Of a DNA stretch of 64,000 nucleotides, positions 8,753 to 19,273 are shown in pieces (within the stretch, counting starts at the first letter, position 1; each line of letters begins with the position of its first letter). The translations under genes were made by a program, and so were the position numbers. Source of the stretch: Citrobacter sp. Cu233 (GTDB lineage: Bacteria; Pseudomonadota; Gammaproteobacteria; Enterobacterales; Enterobacteriaceae); contig NZ_JAOWIF010000042.1 in the NCBI RefSeq assembly GCF_030332225.1, positions 278,176 to 342,175 on the forward strand, given 5' to 3'. The notes under the pieces were generated by a model. That model was not told the DNA's origin, ran no database searches, and saw only the letters and a list, made by a program, of their open reading frames with translations.

Positions 8753-10675
8753 ATGGGTAAAATTATTGGTATCGACCTGGGTACTACCAACTCTTGTGTA
8801 GCGATTATGGATGGCACTACTGCACGTGTGCTGGAGAACGCCGAGGGCGATCGCACCACGCCTTCTATCATTGCTTATACCCAGGATGGTGAAACTCTGG
8901 TTGGTCAGCCGGCTAAACGTCAGGCAGTGACAAACCCGCAAAACACCCTGTTTGCGATTAAACGCCTGATTGGCCGCCGCTTCCAGGACGAAGAAGTACA
9001 GCGTGATGAAGCTATCATGCCGTACAAAATCATCGGTGCTGACAACGGTGATGCATGGATTGATGTAAAAGGTCAGAAAATGGCACCGCCGCAGATTTCT
9101 GCTGAAGTGCTGAAAAAAATGAAAAAAACCGCTGAAGATTACCTGGGTGAACCGGTAACTGAAGCTGTTATCACCGTTCCTGCATACTTTAATGATGCTC
9201 AGCGTCAGGCAACCAAAGACGCCGGCCGTATTGCAGGTCTGGAAGTAAAACGTATCATTAACGAACCAACCGCAGCAGCACTGGCCTACGGTCTGGATAA
9301 AGAAGTCGGCAACCGTACTATCGCGGTCTATGACCTCGGTGGTGGTACTTTCGATATCTCTATTATCGAAATCGATGAAGTTGACGGCGAAAAAACCTTC
9401 GAAGTTCTGGCAACCAACGGTGATACCCACCTGGGTGGCGAAGACTTCGACAGCCGTATGATCAACTATCTGGTTGACGAATTTAAGAAAGATCAGGGCA
9501 TTGACCTGCGTAATGATCCGCTGGCGATGCAGCGCCTGAAAGAAGCCGCTGAGAAAGCGAAGATTGAGTTGTCTTCCGCTCAGCAGACCGACGTGAACCT
9601 GCCGTACATTACTGCAGACGCGACCGGTCCGAAACACATGAACATCAAAGTGACCCGTGCGAAACTGGAAAGCCTGGTAGAAGACCTGGTGAACCGTTCT
9701 ATCGAGCCGCTGAAAGTTGCTCTGCAGGATGCTGGTCTGTCTGTTTCTGACGTTCAGGATGTAATCCTGGTTGGTGGTCAGACTCGTATGCCAATGGTTC
9801 AGAAGAAAGTTGCTGAGTTCTTCGGTAAAGAACCACGTAAAGACGTTAACCCGGACGAAGCTGTGGCAATCGGTGCTGCTGTTCAGGGTGGTGTATTGAC
9901 CGGTGATGTGAAAGACGTACTGCTGCTGGACGTTACCCCGCTGTCTCTGGGTATCGAAACCATGGGCGGTGTGATGACCGCACTGATCGCGAAAAACACC
10001 ACTATTCCGACCAAGCACAGCCAGGTGTTCTCTACCGCTGAAGACAACCAGTCTGCGGTAACCATCCACGTGCTGCAGGGTGAACGTAAACGTGCTGCTG
10101 ATAACAAAGATCTGGGTCAGTTTAACCTGGATGGTATCAGCCCGGCACCGCGCGGTATGCCGCAGATCGAAGTGACCTTCGACATCGATGCCGACGGTAT
10201 CCTGCACGTTTCCGCGAAAGATAAAAACAGCGGTAAAGAGCAGAAGATCACCATCAAGGCTTCTTCTGGTCTGAACGAAGAAGAAATTCAGAAAATGGTT
10301 CGCGAAGCAGAAGCGAACGCGGAATCTGACCGTAAGTTCGAAGAACTGGTTCAGACTCGCAACCAGGGCGACCATCTGCTGCACAGCACGCGTAAGCAGG
10401 TTGAAGAAGCCGGCGATAAACTGCCAGCTGACGACAAAACTGCCATCGAGTCTGCATTGACCGCGCTGGAAGCTTCTCTGAAAGGCGAAGACAAAGCGGA
10501 TATCGAAGCGAAAATGCAGGCACTGGCGCAGGTTTCCCAGAAGCTGATGGAAATCGCTCAGCAGCAGCACGCACAGCAGCAAGCGGGTGCAGCAGGCGCT
10601 GATGCTTCTGCAAACAACGCGAAAGATGACGACGTTGTCGACGCTGAGTTTGAAGAAGTGAAAGACAAAAAATAA
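8753..10675 (+). CDS. dnaK: Chaperone Hsp70, DnaK
   Basis: A 640-residue ATP-dependent chaperone (K-12: 638). The ATPase domain opens with [14 protein letters not shown] (residues 4-17), followed by [17 protein letters not shown] (about 144-160) and the phosphate motif [14 protein letters not shown] (about 191-204). The interdomain linker [15 protein letters not shown] follows near residue 387, then the substrate-binding domain and a Gln/Ala-rich lid with acidic tail ending EEVKDKK. It folds and refolds proteins with DnaJ and GrpE and controls sigma-32 levels. Codon bias is strong. Two sigma-32 promoters precede it and dnaJ follows after 85 bp. The 674-residue antisense reading frame is a by-product of this codon bias. 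Confidence 0.98.
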   Translation: MGKIIGIDLGTTNSCVAIMDGTTARVLENAEGDRTTPSIIAYTQDGETLVGQPAKRQAVTNPQNTLFAIKRLIGRRFQDEEVQRDEAIMPYKIIGADNGDAWIDVKGQKMAPPQISAEVLKKMKKTAEDYLGEPVTEAVITVPAYFNDAQRQATKDAGRIAGLEVKRIINEPTAAALAYGLDKEVGNRTIAVYDLGGGTFDISIIEIDEVDGEKTFEVLATNGDTHLGGEDFDSRMINYLVDEFKKDQGIDLRNDPLAMQRLKEAAEKAKIELSSAQQTDVNLPYITADATGPKHMNIKVTRAKLESLVEDLVNRSIEPLKVALQDAGLSVSDVQDVILVGGQTRMPMVQKKVAEFFGKEPRKDVNPDEAVAIGAAVQGGVLTGDVKDVLLLDVTPLSLGIETMGGVMTALIAKNTTIPTKHSQVFSTAEDNQSAVTIHVLQGERKRAADNKDLGQFNLDGISPAPRGMPQIEVTFDIDADGILHVSAKDKNSGKEQKITIKASSGLNEEEIQKMVREAEANAESDRKFEELVQTRNQGDHLLHSTRKQVEEAGDKLPADDKTAIESALTALEASLKGEDKADIEAKMQALAQVSQKLMEIAQQQHAQQQAGAAGADASANNAKDDDVVDAEFEEVKDKK

Positions 10676-10702
10676 TCGCCCTTTGATTGGGTAATTACTG
10701 AC

Positions 10703-10731
10703 ACGGGCGAAGAGGTTTCCTCTCCGCCCGT
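10703..10731 (+). ncRNA. Stem-loop between dnaK and dnaJ (position of Tpke11 RNA)
   Basis: Arms ACGGGCG (10703-10709) and CGCCCGT (10725-10731), then AGAGG with CCTCT around TTT, make a 12-bp stem with one A/C mismatch. E. coli has a reported small RNA, Tpke11, in exactly this gap. Here the sequence supports a stable structured spacer; whether it is a separate RNA or an intercistronic processing hairpin cannot be told. Confidence 0.5.
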
Positions 10732-10760
10732 TCATGCATGTTAAGGGCAGATAAAAAGAG

Positions 10761-11894
10761 ATGGCTAAGCAAGACTATTACGAGATTTTGGGCGTTTCCA
10801 AAACAGCGGAAGAGCGTGAAATCAAAAAGGCCTACAAGCGCCTGGCCATGAAATTTCACCCGGACCGCAACCAGGGTGATAAAGAGGCCGAAGCAAAATT
10901 CAAAGAGATCAAAGAAGCCTATGAGATCCTGACTGATGCGCAAAAACGTGCGGCTTACGATCAGTACGGCCATGCTGCATTTGAGCAAGGCGGTATGGGC
11001 GGCGGCGGCGGTTTTGGCGGCGGGGCTGACTTCAGCGATATCTTTGGTGACGTGTTTGGCGATATTTTTGGCGGCGGTCGTGGTCGTCAGCGCGCCTCAC
11101 GTGGTGCTGATTTACGTTACAACATGGATCTCACTCTGGAAGAAGCCGTGCGTGGCGTCACCAAAGAGATCCGTATTCCTACGCTGGAAGAGTGTGACGT
11201 TTGCCACGGTAGCGGTGCGAAGTCAGGCACTCAGCCGCAGACTTGTCCAACCTGTCATGGTTCTGGTCAGGTGCAGATGCGTCAGGGCTTTTTCGCCGTA
11301 CAGCAGACCTGTCCACACTGTCAGGGCCGTGGTACGCTGATCAAAGATCCGTGCAACAAATGCCACGGTCATGGTCGCGTAGAGAAAAGCAAAACGCTGT
11401 CCGTTAAGATCCCGGCAGGTGTTGATACCGGTGACCGCATCCGCTTAGCGGGTGAAGGTGAAGCGGGTGAGCATGGCGCGCCGGCAGGTGATTTGTATGT
11501 TCAGGTGCAGGTGAAACAGCACCCCATCTTCGAACGTGAAGGCAATAACCTGTACTGTGAAGTGCCAATTAACTTTGCGATGGCAGCCCTGGGCGGTGAG
11601 ATCGAAGTCCCGACGCTGGACGGCCGCGTGAAGTTAAAAATTCCGGGTGAAACACAGACCGGCAAACTGTTCCGTATGCGTGGTAAAGGCGTTAAATCTG
11701 TTCGCGGTGGTGCACAGGGCGATCTGCTGTGTCGTGTGGTTGTTGAAACCCCGGTGGGCCTCAACGACAAGCAGAAACAGCTGCTGAAAGATCTGCAGGA
11801 CAGCTTTGGTGGTCCAACGGGTGAACAAAACAGCCCGCGTTCAAAAAGTTTCTTCGATGGCGTGAAGAAATTCTTTGACGATTTGACGCGCTAA
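10761..11894 (+). CDS. dnaJ: Co-chaperone Hsp40, DnaJ
   Basis: A 377-residue type I Hsp40 (K-12: 376). The J domain covers residues 1-70 with HPD at about 33-35 in KFHPDRNQG, followed by a Gly/Phe-rich linker (about 75-110). Four zinc repeats follow: [32 protein letters not shown] (about 145-205). The C-terminal beta domains bind clients. It delivers unfolded proteins to DnaK and stimulates its ATPase. It is transcribed with dnaK and ends in a strong terminator 20 bp past the stop. Confidence 0.98.
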   Translation: MAKQDYYEILGVSKTAEEREIKKAYKRLAMKFHPDRNQGDKEAEAKFKEIKEAYEILTDAQKRAAYDQYGHAAFEQGGMGGGGGFGGGADFSDIFGDVFGDIFGGGRGRQRASRGADLRYNMDLTLEEAVRGVTKEIRIPTLEECDVCHGSGAKSGTQPQTCPTCHGSGQVQMRQGFFAVQQTCPHCQGRGTLIKDPCNKCHGHGRVEKSKTLSVKIPAGVDTGDRIRLAGEGEAGEHGAPAGDLYVQVQVKQHPIFEREGNNLYCEVPINFAMAALGGEIEVPTLDGRVKLKIPGETQTGKLFRMRGKGVKSVRGGAQGDLLCRVVVETPVGLNDKQKQLLKDLQDSFGGPTGEQNSPRSKSFFDGVKKFFDDLTR

Positions 11895-11914
11895 TTTAAC
11901 TGCCGTATATGATA

Positions 11915-11951
11915 AAAAGCCTGAGATTGGAAAATCTCAGGCTTTTATTTT
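11915..11951. terminator. Bidirectional terminator after dnaJ
   Basis: A 14-bp perfect stem (11915-11928 with 11933-11946), GGAA loop, starts with A-run and ends with T-run, so it works on both strands. It separates dnaJ from the convergent helicase gene. Confidence 0.92.
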
Positions 11952-11962
11952 TGGTTTGGCTC

Positions 11963-14900
11963 TCACTGCCACTCCAGGCTTACCTGTTCAACAATGATAT
12001 TTGTCTCTGCTTTCTCCGGTAAGGTATGTGCGACACTTTCAAATCCGGGTAATGTCTTCCATACCAAAGGATCGCCAATAACAAAAATGTGTTTTTTGGC
12101 CCGGGTAAGGGCAACATTCAGAAGATTAGGTTTGCTCGAAGCCCATTCTGCGCCGCCGCGATTGTGTACATCACATCCGAGAACAAAAATAACGATGTCG
12201 TTTTCTTTCCCCTGAAATGTATGGACTGTACCAACGCAGCTTTTTTGCCACTCTTTAATTTCTTTATGTTTTAGTCGCGGTGAGTATTGTTGCCAGCTGG
12301 CCAGCTCTCTTTGTTCAATCAGTTCCAACAACGCATATTTAACAGCCTTGAATGGGGTAATAACGTAAATAGACCCCAGTTCTATATTTTCCACGAGTAG
12401 ACGGTCCAGCAGGGTAATCAGGCTTTGACCGTGACTATCTCGGTACTGCTTGTCTCCCAAACCCCCTCTTGAAACCAACCAGTGGTTTTCAAGTTCGCCA
12501 TTGACGAGGCGACTGCAGATTTTGTCTGTATCAAGTCCGTGAATCATCCGGTTATTGTATGCCAGTTTATTAGCAATACTGAACATGGGTTCGATACAAC
12601 GGCGATGTACCCATAAAGGGATACCAATCCAGATGTTATTGTTCATCATCTCTAATTTGCAGCCCCAATGATTGACGCGATCGGCAACCTGTTGGACTGA
12701 GAGCTTTTCTGGATTCCACTTTTCAGCATGCTCGTGTAAGAGGTCCTGACAAAGGTGCCTAACCAGTGATGGAGAGGTGGTGAATACAGGCTCAATCTGT
12801 AACGGATCGCCCACAACGAGTACGCGTCTGGCGCGCCAGATAGCGCCGACGGCCTGTTGAGGTGATGCCTGACCAGCTTCATCGATCATTACCCAGCCAA
12901 GCTCGCCGCCTTTTACTCCATGCAGCATACGTCCCACTGAGGCAAAGGTGGTCGAGAGTACCGGGACAAACATGCATAACGTTTGCCACCAGGGGAGTGG
13001 CCTGGGCTCAAGATGAGGGGAATTTAAAAAGTTCCTCAGGCGGAGAAGGAACATTTCTCTAAAGCGATCAACGCTCCCCATTGCCTCGTAAAGCCAGGCT
13101 TGATGAAGATCCATCGCAGCTATAAACAACAGTGAGCGTTGGCGGTTGATCTGAGCGTTTTGCCAGAATGCAGTGCGCTGTAAGCCAGCATTATCGATGG
13201 ATTTATGGCTATCAGGTAGAGCTATTCCTGAAAACTTATCCTTCAGGCCCTGCAATTTTTGTTCTATTTCCTCGTGCTGCTGGGCAATCCTGTCTATTTC
13301 TTGCTGTAAGCGGCGTTTTTGGGCGTCTGCCTCATTCAGTTGTTTACGCAGTTCAGCAACGTGCTGTGTTTTTTGTATCAATGATGCGCTAAGCGTTAAA
13401 AGATGCTGTTGTGTGTTACGTAATGACGTCTGGTAAGTCTGTACCTTTTTACGATTGAGCAAACGAGTCAGCAGGCCTGGAGCATCGGCTTCCTCTATTT
13501 TTTGCTGTTGCCTGGCATGCTGAACCTGTTTTTCAATTACGTCCCGCTCAGCTTCAAGTTCCTTAAGTGCGCTAAGCCGCTCTTCACATCGCACTGCCGC
13601 TTTTGCCATGTCCGAAGACAAAACATCAGATGAACAGTCAGGTTTTTTTGCCAGCAGTTCGGCAAATTCTGCTAACTGTTTTTGCAGTTCTTCTGTTGTT
13701 TTCAGGCAGTGAATGAAATGCAGCTTTGCTGCGGTGAAAGAGAGTTTATTGTGGCAAGACTTCCAGCGCCAAAGGCTGAGAAAGTTTTCGTTGTCCGGTC
13801 TGGCCATTTCGACTGATGTATCGCGTAAAAAATGCTCATCAAACAGCAGTCTCTGGGCGAATTTTGTACGATTTACTTTTCTTCCAAGAGCTGATGAAAT
13901 TAATCCCCAACACTGTTTTTCTGTCTCAAGAGGACGAAAGAGATGGTAATTACGCTCAGTTCCTTTTCCATCTTTATCTCTTTTATGTGCAGACTTGGGC
14001 AGGGATTTTGCTGCAACTTGATTTGCGGTCGGCGACAAATAGTCAAGAGAACGAAATTCTTCGGCCAGCGATTTCTTTTGCGGTAATTCGTGAGAGATAT
14101 TTTCTACGGCTGCATTATTGGATGAGGCCACAATCATTTCGAAACCGGTCAGTTCCGGGACGATAAAGCCTTCATGGGTAAGCGTATCTTCCACATTGCT
14201 GAAGCCCGCAAGGACTCTCGCTCGTTCAACGACATTATGCGCAATTAAATCACGCAGCAACGTCGTTTTCCCCGTTCCCGGAGGCCCATTTACGGATAGT
14301 AATCCACCTTCGGCAAGCTCTTCTACCGCCGTATTAATTGCAAACTGCTGCATTAATGACATCGCGTGCTCTGGCTCTGAAGGCCAACGTCCCAGAGGCA
14401 TTTTGGTCGGATGCAGCTTATCGATAATGGCTGTTAGTCCTTCCTGGGAATAGAGATCCGGGTTTCTGTGAACTCGGTGAGTGAGGTAAGTATTGAGTGT
14501 TCGACATCGAGTGTCTTCCAGTGATGACATTGCATCTTCAATATCCTCAAAAAAGAAGCTATTTAAGATGGGAAGTACTAGTGCCTTTTCATTGTCGCTT
14601 ATGAGGTCTTCCGTTTCGCTAGTTTCTTCTTGTTCTGTGTCCTGGCTCTCGCTGTTGCCATTAAACCAGTCAATTTGTACGGCATATTGCCATTCAGGTG
14701 CAAAGTCTGCCCATGATGTTAAATGAGTGTCGAGCAGCGTGAGAATATCGCTCGCGCGCAATACGCCTGGGCCTTTTTCCCTGACGGGCTCTAACGTAAC
14801 GCAAAAATCATTGAAGGTATCGGAAAGATGCCTACAATCAACTGCGAAGACTGATGAGTCGAGTTTGTGGAATTGACGTTTTTTTAGATGGCCCAACGCC

Positions 14901-15292
14901 CAGGGTAGCGAACTTACCGACAGTTTATCTCTCGCGGGAACCCCTTCTCCGTTCAACTGCATCTTAGCAAAACAGGTTGTCCCTTCCTGATCCAGGCGCT
15001 GTTCGCATTCGTCGTCATTATCCTCATTTGGTCCAAGAACCTCCTCACTGAGATTGCTGACGATACTTTTCTCGAATAGCCCCACGTGAACAATAAATGA
15101 TGCCTTAAGTGGAATGTCATATTGCTGGCGTAATTTCTCTGAATGCCACGGAAGCGAAGCATTACCTAATGTAATGAGTTTTTTTAGCGGAATAAGCAGG
15201 CTTTTATCTTTTCTTTCAAGCGTATAAGGCTGAAAAAATTCTATACGTTGCCAGGTTCTCAATATTTCTTGCGGGCGAGGTGTCGAGTCCAT
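11963..15292 (-). CDS. Large superfamily 1 helicase/ATPase, accessory gene of unknown role
   Basis: A 1109-residue protein, not present between dnaJ and nhaA in K-12. Helicase motifs seen: Walker A GPPGTGKTT at 336-344; Walker B DEAGQ at 804-808 followed by GDPLQIEP (motif III); GTVHTFQGKENDIVIF (motif V) near 1020; NVALTRAKKHIFVIGD (motif VI) from 1059. This is the AAA_11/AAA_12, Upf1/Dna2-like (COG1112) order. Residues 1-300 form an unassigned N-terminal domain starting with WQRIEFFQPYTLE and holding two acidic stretches. About 160 residues (525-690) between motifs I and II are a strong predicted coiled coil. No nuclease or phospholipase-D domain follows motif VI. The ATG at 15292 was chosen over an in-frame TTG at 15325 because AAAGAG lies before it. 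It looks more AT-rich than its neighbours, which suggests transfer. A defence or RNA/DNA-repair role is only inferred. Confidence 0.82.
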   Translation of the reverse strand: MDSTPRPQEILRTWQRIEFFQPYTLERKDKSLLIPLKKLITLGNASLPWHSEKLRQQYDIPLKASFIVHVGLFEKSIVSNLSEEVLGPNEDNDDECEQRLDQEGTTCFAKMQLNGEGVPARDKLSVSSLPWALGHLKKRQFHKLDSSVFAVDCRHLSDTFNDFCVTLEPVREKGPGVLRASDILTLLDTHLTSWADFAPEWQYAVQIDWFNGNSESQDTEQEETSETEDLISDNEKALVLPILNSFFFEDIEDAMSSLEDTRCRTLNTYLTHRVHRNPDLYSQEGLTAIIDKLHPTKMPLGRWPSEPEHAMSLMQQFAINTAVEELAEGGLLSVNGPPGTGKTTLLRDLIAHNVVERARVLAGFSNVEDTLTHEGFIVPELTGFEMIVASSNNAAVENISHELPQKKSLAEEFRSLDYLSPTANQVAAKSLPKSAHKRDKDGKGTERNYHLFRPLETEKQCWGLISSALGRKVNRTKFAQRLLFDEHFLRDTSVEMARPDNENFLSLWRWKSCHNKLSFTAAKLHFIHCLKTTEELQKQLAEFAELLAKKPDCSSDVLSSDMAKAAVRCEERLSALKELEAERDVIEKQVQHARQQQKIEEADAPGLLTRLLNRKKVQTYQTSLRNTQQHLLTLSASLIQKTQHVAELRKQLNEADAQKRRLQQEIDRIAQQHEEIEQKLQGLKDKFSGIALPDSHKSIDNAGLQRTAFWQNAQINRQRSLLFIAAMDLHQAWLYEAMGSVDRFREMFLLRLRNFLNSPHLEPRPLPWWQTLCMFVPVLSTTFASVGRMLHGVKGGELGWVMIDEAGQASPQQAVGAIWRARRVLVVGDPLQIEPVFTTSPSLVRHLCQDLLHEHAEKWNPEKLSVQQVADRVNHWGCKLEMMNNNIWIGIPLWVHRRCIEPMFSIANKLAYNNRMIHGLDTDKICSRLVNGELENHWLVSRGGLGDKQYRDSHGQSLITLLDRLLVENIELGSIYVITPFKAVKYALLELIEQRELASWQQYSPRLKHKEIKEWQKSCVGTVHTFQGKENDIVIFVLGCDVHNRGGAEWASSKPNLLNVALTRAKKHIFVIGDPLVWKTLPGFESVAHTLPEKAETNIIVEQVSLEWQ

Positions 15293-15541
15293 CTTAGCTC
15301 TTTGATTATTATCCCAATATATCAATGAATACGAGAATACTCTGATCCAGGAATTTTAGTAGGCCTGAGTGGAGGATATCATTCTCTCTGGCGGGAATAG
15401 CCCCTGCAGACCATCTTGATGACTGCTGAGATTTCTGCTCGGAAAAACCGATCTTTTCATCATGAATAATCTAATATTAACGATGAATTGTGCGGAGTAA
15501 GATAGTAATTACGAAGTATTCACCCAATAGAGAGAATAAAA

Positions 15542-16708
15542 GTGAAACATCTACATCGTTTTTTTAGTAGCGATGCCTCGGGAGGCATTATTCTGATTAT
15601 CGCTGCGGTAGTAGCAATGTTGATGGCCAATATCGGCATAAGCAGTGGATGGTACCACGACTTTCTGGAGACGCCGGTTCAACTGCGGGTTGGTGCGCTT
15701 GAGATCAACAAAAATATGCTGCTGTGGATCAACGACGCCTTAATGGCGGTGTTTTTCCTGCTGATCGGTCTGGAAGTGAAGCGTGAACTGATGCAGGGAT
15801 CGCTGGCCAGTCTGCGGCAGGCGGCGTTCCCGATCATTGCTGCTATCGGAGGCATGATTGTCCCGGCATTGCTGTACCTGGCGTTCAACTATGCCGATCC
15901 CATCACCCGTGAAGGGTGGGCGATCCCGGCGGCAACGGACATCGCTTTTGCGTTAGGCGTGCTGGCGCTGCTGGGTAGTCGCGTTCCGCTGGCACTGAAA
16001 GTCTTCCTGATGGCGCTGGCGATTATCGACGATCTTGGCGCTATCGTGATTATCGCGCTGTTCTATACCAGCGACTTGTCACTGCTTTCGCTGGGAGTTG
16101 CCGCGTTCGCTATTGTCATTTTGGCGGCGTTGAATATGTGCGGTGTCAGACGTACCGGTATTTATATCCTGGTTGGCGTGGTGTTGTGGACAGCAGTGCT
16201 GAAGTCAGGCGTGCATGCGACGCTGGCCGGGGTAATTGTTGGTTTCTTCATTCCGTTAAAGGAAAAGCATGGCCGTTCACCGGCGAAACGTCTGGAGCAC
16301 GTCCTGCATCCGTGGGTGGCTTACCTGATTCTGCCACTGTTCGCTTTTGCTAATGCAGGTGTTTCGCTGCAGGGCGTTACGCTGGACGGGCTGACCTCCA
16401 TCCTGCCGCTGGGGATTATTGCCGGCCTGCTTATCGGTAAGCCGCTGGGGATCAGCCTGTTCTGCTGGCTCGCATTACGTCTCAAGGTGGCGCAGTTGCC
16501 CGAAGGCACGAATTTCCAGCAGATCATGGCGGTTGGCATTCTGTGCGGCATTGGTTTCACCATGTCAATTTTCATTGCCAGCCTGGCGTTTGGGAACGTC
16601 GATCCTGAGATGATTAACTGGGCAAAACTGGGGATCCTGATCGGTTCTTTATTGTCGGCAGTGATCGGTTATTGCTGGTTACGCACTCGATTGAACGTGT
16701 CAGCCTGA
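15542..16708 (+). CDS. nhaA: Na+/H+ antiporter NhaA
   Basis: A 388-residue, 12-helix inner-membrane antiporter, the K-12 length. The ion-site aspartates are present in [13 protein letters not shown] (Asp133) and [12 protein letters not shown] (Asp163, Asp164); [16 protein letters not shown] carries the pH-sensing region. It expels Na+/Li+ in exchange for two protons at alkaline pH or high salt. The start codon is GTG at 15542, as in E. coli, with AGAGA upstream. It forms an operon with nhaR. The 249-bp region upstream (15293-15541) holds its promoters, but no site was clear enough to name. Confidence 0.97.
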   Translation: MKHLHRFFSSDASGGIILIIAAVVAMLMANIGISSGWYHDFLETPVQLRVGALEINKNMLLWINDALMAVFFLLIGLEVKRELMQGSLASLRQAAFPIIAAIGGMIVPALLYLAFNYADPITREGWAIPAATDIAFALGVLALLGSRVPLALKVFLMALAIIDDLGAIVIIALFYTSDLSLLSLGVAAFAIVILAALNMCGVRRTGIYILVGVVLWTAVLKSGVHATLAGVIVGFFIPLKEKHGRSPAKRLEHVLHPWVAYLILPLFAFANAGVSLQGVTLDGLTSILPLGIIAGLLIGKPLGISLFCWLALRLKVAQLPEGTNFQQIMAVGILCGIGFTMSIFIASLAFGNVDPEMINWAKLGILIGSLLSAVIGYCWLRTRLNVSA

Positions 16709-16723
16709 TCGGCTGACACTTTT
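16697..16723 (+). terminator. Attenuator-like hairpin across the nhaA stop codon
   Basis: Arms GTGTCAGCC (16697-16705) and GGCTGACAC (16711-16719), loop TGATC, followed by TTTT. The nhaA TGA stop sits in the loop. It would reduce, not block, transcription into nhaR. Confidence 0.65.
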
Positions 16724-16746
16724 GTGACAATTTTCAGGGAGAGAGT

Positions 16747-17646
16747 ATGTCTCATATCAATTACAACCACCTGTATTACTTCTGGCATGTATATAAGGAA
16801 GGTTCGGTGGTTGGTGCAGCGGAAGCGCTTTATCTGACGCCACAGACCATTACCGGGCAGATTAAAGCGCTTGAGGAACGCTTACAGGGAAAATTGTTCA
16901 AGCGTAAGGGGCGCGGACTGGAGCCCAGTGAACTGGGCGAATTAGTCTTTCGCTATGCGGATAAAATGTTCACGTTAAGCCAGGAGATGCTGGATATCGT
17001 GAACTATCGCAAAGAGTCTAATTTATTGTTCGATGTCGGTGTGGCGGATGCGTTGTCTAAACAGCTGGTCAGCAGTGTGTTGGATGCCGCTGTGGTTGAA
17101 GATGAACAAATCCATCTGCGCTGCTTTGAATCTACGCACGAGATGCTGCTGGAACAGCTCAGTCAGCACAAACTGGATATGATTATCTCAGATTGTCCGA
17201 TTGATTCGACGCAGCAGGAAGGTCTGTTCTCGGTGAAAATAGGCGAGTGCTGTGTCAGTTTTTGGTGCACGAACCCATTGCCTGAGAAGCCATTTCCGGC
17301 CTGTCTTGAAGAGCGGCGATTGCTGATTCCAGGCCGTCGTTCAATGCTGGGGCGTAAGCTGCTGAACTGGATTAATTCTCAGGGACTGAATGTTGAAATC
17401 CTCGGGGAGTTTGATGATGCCGCATTGATGAAAGCCTTCGGTGCCACGCACAATGCCATTTTCGTTGCACCAACGCTCTATTCGAACAATTTCTATGCCG
17501 ATGATTCGATTGTGGAGATTGGACGTGTGGAGAATGTGATGGAGGAATACCATGCCATTTTTGCGGAGAGAATGATCCAGCACCCGGCGGTGCAGCGTAT
17601 TTGTAATGCGGACTATTCCGCGCTTTTTACGCCAGTAAGCAAATAA
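16747..17646 (+). CDS. nhaR: LysR-type activator of nhaA, NhaR
   Basis: A 299-residue LysR-type regulator (K-12: 301). The winged helix-turn-helix is at the N-terminus ([20 protein letters not shown], about 15-35, then [15 protein letters not shown]). The effector domain follows, ending ...ALFTPVSK. NhaR activates nhaA in response to Na+ and in E. coli also affects osmC and pgaABCD. It lies 38 bp after nhaA, behind a weak attenuator, and ends in a bidirectional terminator shared with rpsT. Confidence 0.95.
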   Translation: MSHINYNHLYYFWHVYKEGSVVGAAEALYLTPQTITGQIKALEERLQGKLFKRKGRGLEPSELGELVFRYADKMFTLSQEMLDIVNYRKESNLLFDVGVADALSKQLVSSVLDAAVVEDEQIHLRCFESTHEMLLEQLSQHKLDMIISDCPIDSTQQEGLFSVKIGECCVSFWCTNPLPEKPFPACLEERRLLIPGRRSMLGRKLLNWINSQGLNVEILGEFDDAALMKAFGATHNAIFVAPTLYSNNFYADDSIVEIGRVENVMEEYHAIFAERMIQHPAVQRICNADYSALFTPVSK

Positions 17647-17655
17647 GCAGACATA

Positions 17656-17681
17656 AAAAAACCCGCTTGCGCGGGTTTTTT
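17656..17681. terminator. Bidirectional terminator between nhaR and rpsT
   Basis: Eleven-base arms AAAAAACCCGC and GCGGGTTTTTT with loop TTGC serve both converging genes. Confidence 0.92.
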
Positions 17682-17705
17682 CACAAAGCGACAACAAGCA
17701 GGCGA

Positions 17706-17990
<285 letters not shown>

Positions 17991-18016
17991 CTATATGGAC
18001 AATTCAAAGGCCGAGG

Positions 18017-18045
18017 AATATGCCCTTTTAGCCTTCTTTTGTCAA
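18017..18045 (-). promoter_or_regulatory. Sigma-70 promoter of rpsT (proximal)
   Basis: On the minus strand TTGACA (18045-18040) and CATATT (18022-18017) are 17 bases apart. A second -10-like TAGAAT (18112-18107, minus) farther upstream may be the distal promoter known in E. coli. Confidence 0.82.
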
Positions 18046-18074
18046 TGGATTTGTGCAAATAAGCGCCGTTTAAA

Positions 18075-18290
18075 TTGCAGCACTCGTTGCGTAGTGATGG
18101 CGCAGGATTCTACCAGCTTGCGTGCTGTGAATACAGCTTTTCGACGAGAAAAATTGAATTGGTTTACCTGTGAAGGGCATCAATTTGTTTCATAACAATG
18201 AAAACAATCTTCTTTCTGTTTCGAGGAAACAATCGCCGGTTAACCTTGACCGCTGTACAGGGTATACTTTCACGATTTTCACTGTTTTGA
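18075..18290 (+). pseudogene. yaaY: yaaY-like remnant broken by a stop codon
   Basis: Reading the plus strand from 18075 gives QHSLRSDGAGFYQL, CEYSFS and, after an in-frame TGA at 18171-18173, a tail RRLTLTAVQGILSRFSLF ending at TGA 18288-18290. As I remember K-12 YaaY (72 residues), these segments match its start and end, and the reading frame stays in register across 216 bases (72 codons with the stop). Here the frame has no good ATG and one internal stop, so no full protein can be made. YaaY has no known function and overlaps the rpsT promoter DNA, so conservation may reflect the promoter, not the protein. ribF starts seven bases later. Confidence 0.6.
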
Positions 18291-18297
18291 GCCAGAC

Positions 18298-19236
18298 ATG
18301 AAGCTGATACGAGGCATACATAATCTCAGTCAGGCCCCGCATGGGTGTGTGCTGACTATTGGTAATTTCGACGGCGTGCACCGTGGCCACCGTGCCTTGT
18401 TGCAGGGCTTGCAGGAAGAAGGGCGCAAACGCGGTCTGCCAGTGATGGTGATGATTTTCGAGCCACAGCCGCTGGAACTGTTTGCGACGGATAAGTCACC
18501 TGCGCGACTTACCCGCCTGCGGGAAAAACTGCGTTATCTGGCGGAGTGCGGCGTGGATTACGTGCTATGCGTGCGTTTTGACAGGCGTTTCGCCGCATTA
18601 ACGGCACAGACCTTTATCAGCGACCTGCTGGTGAAGCGCCTTGGTGTACAATTTCTTGCTGTTGGCGATGATTTCCGCTTTGGCGCTAGCCGCGCGGGCG
18701 ATTTCTTGTTATTACAGGAAGCCGGCGCTGAGTATGGTTTTGATATCACCAGTACCCAAACCTTCTGTGAAGGTGGTGTGCGGATCAGTAGCACCGCGGT
18801 GCGTCAGGCGCTGGCTGACGATAACCTGCAACTGGCCGAAAGTTTGCTTGGACACCCTTTTACCATTTCAGGACGCGTCGTACACGGCGATGAACTGGGA
18901 CGAACTATCGGTTTCCCGACGGCAAATTTACCGCTGCGTCGCCAGGTTTCCCCAGTGAAAGGGGTATATGCGGTTGAAGTGATGGGATTGGGGGAAAAGT
19001 CTTTTCCCGGCGTCGCTAACATTGGTACCCGCCCGACGGTCGCCGGTGTGCGCCAGCAGTTGGAAGTGCATCTACTGGATGTTGCAATGGACCTCTACGG
19101 TCGCCATATAGATGTAGTACTGCGTAAAAAGATACGCAACGAACAGCGATTTGCTTCGCTGGATGAACTAAAAGCGCAGATTGCGCGTGATGAGTTGACT
19201 GCCCGCGATTTTTTTGGGCTAACAAAACCGGCTTAA
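18298..19236 (+). CDS. ribF: Bifunctional riboflavin kinase / FAD synthetase
   Basis: A 312-residue enzyme (K-12: 313) that phosphorylates riboflavin to FMN and adenylates FMN to FAD. The N-terminal nucleotidyltransferase half has [14 protein letters not shown] (residues 21-34) and [11 protein letters not shown] (about 160); the C-terminal kinase half has [19 protein letters not shown] (about 189-207). It is the first gene of the ribF-ileS-lspA-fkpB-ispH cluster. The 328-bp gap upstream holds the rpsT promoters and the yaaY-like remnant. Confidence 0.97.
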   Translation: MKLIRGIHNLSQAPHGCVLTIGNFDGVHRGHRALLQGLQEEGRKRGLPVMVMIFEPQPLELFATDKSPARLTRLREKLRYLAECGVDYVLCVRFDRRFAALTAQTFISDLLVKRLGVQFLAVGDDFRFGASRAGDFLLLQEAGAEYGFDITSTQTFCEGGVRISSTAVRQALADDNLQLAESLLGHPFTISGRVVHGDELGRTIGFPTANLPLRRQVSPVKGVYAVEVMGLGEKSFPGVANIGTRPTVAGVRQQLEVHLLDVAMDLYGRHIDVVLRKKIRNEQRFASLDELKAQIARDELTARDFFGLTKPA

Positions 19237-19273
19237 TGCCTATACGAGTTTTAAATACGGAACCGAGAATCTG

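Noticed and set aside
8711-10735. 674-residue open frame on the minus strand through dnaK
   Set aside because: Known artefact of biased codon use in dnaK; no homology I recognise, Phe/Arg-rich, no ribosome binding site; the plus-strand protein is certain.
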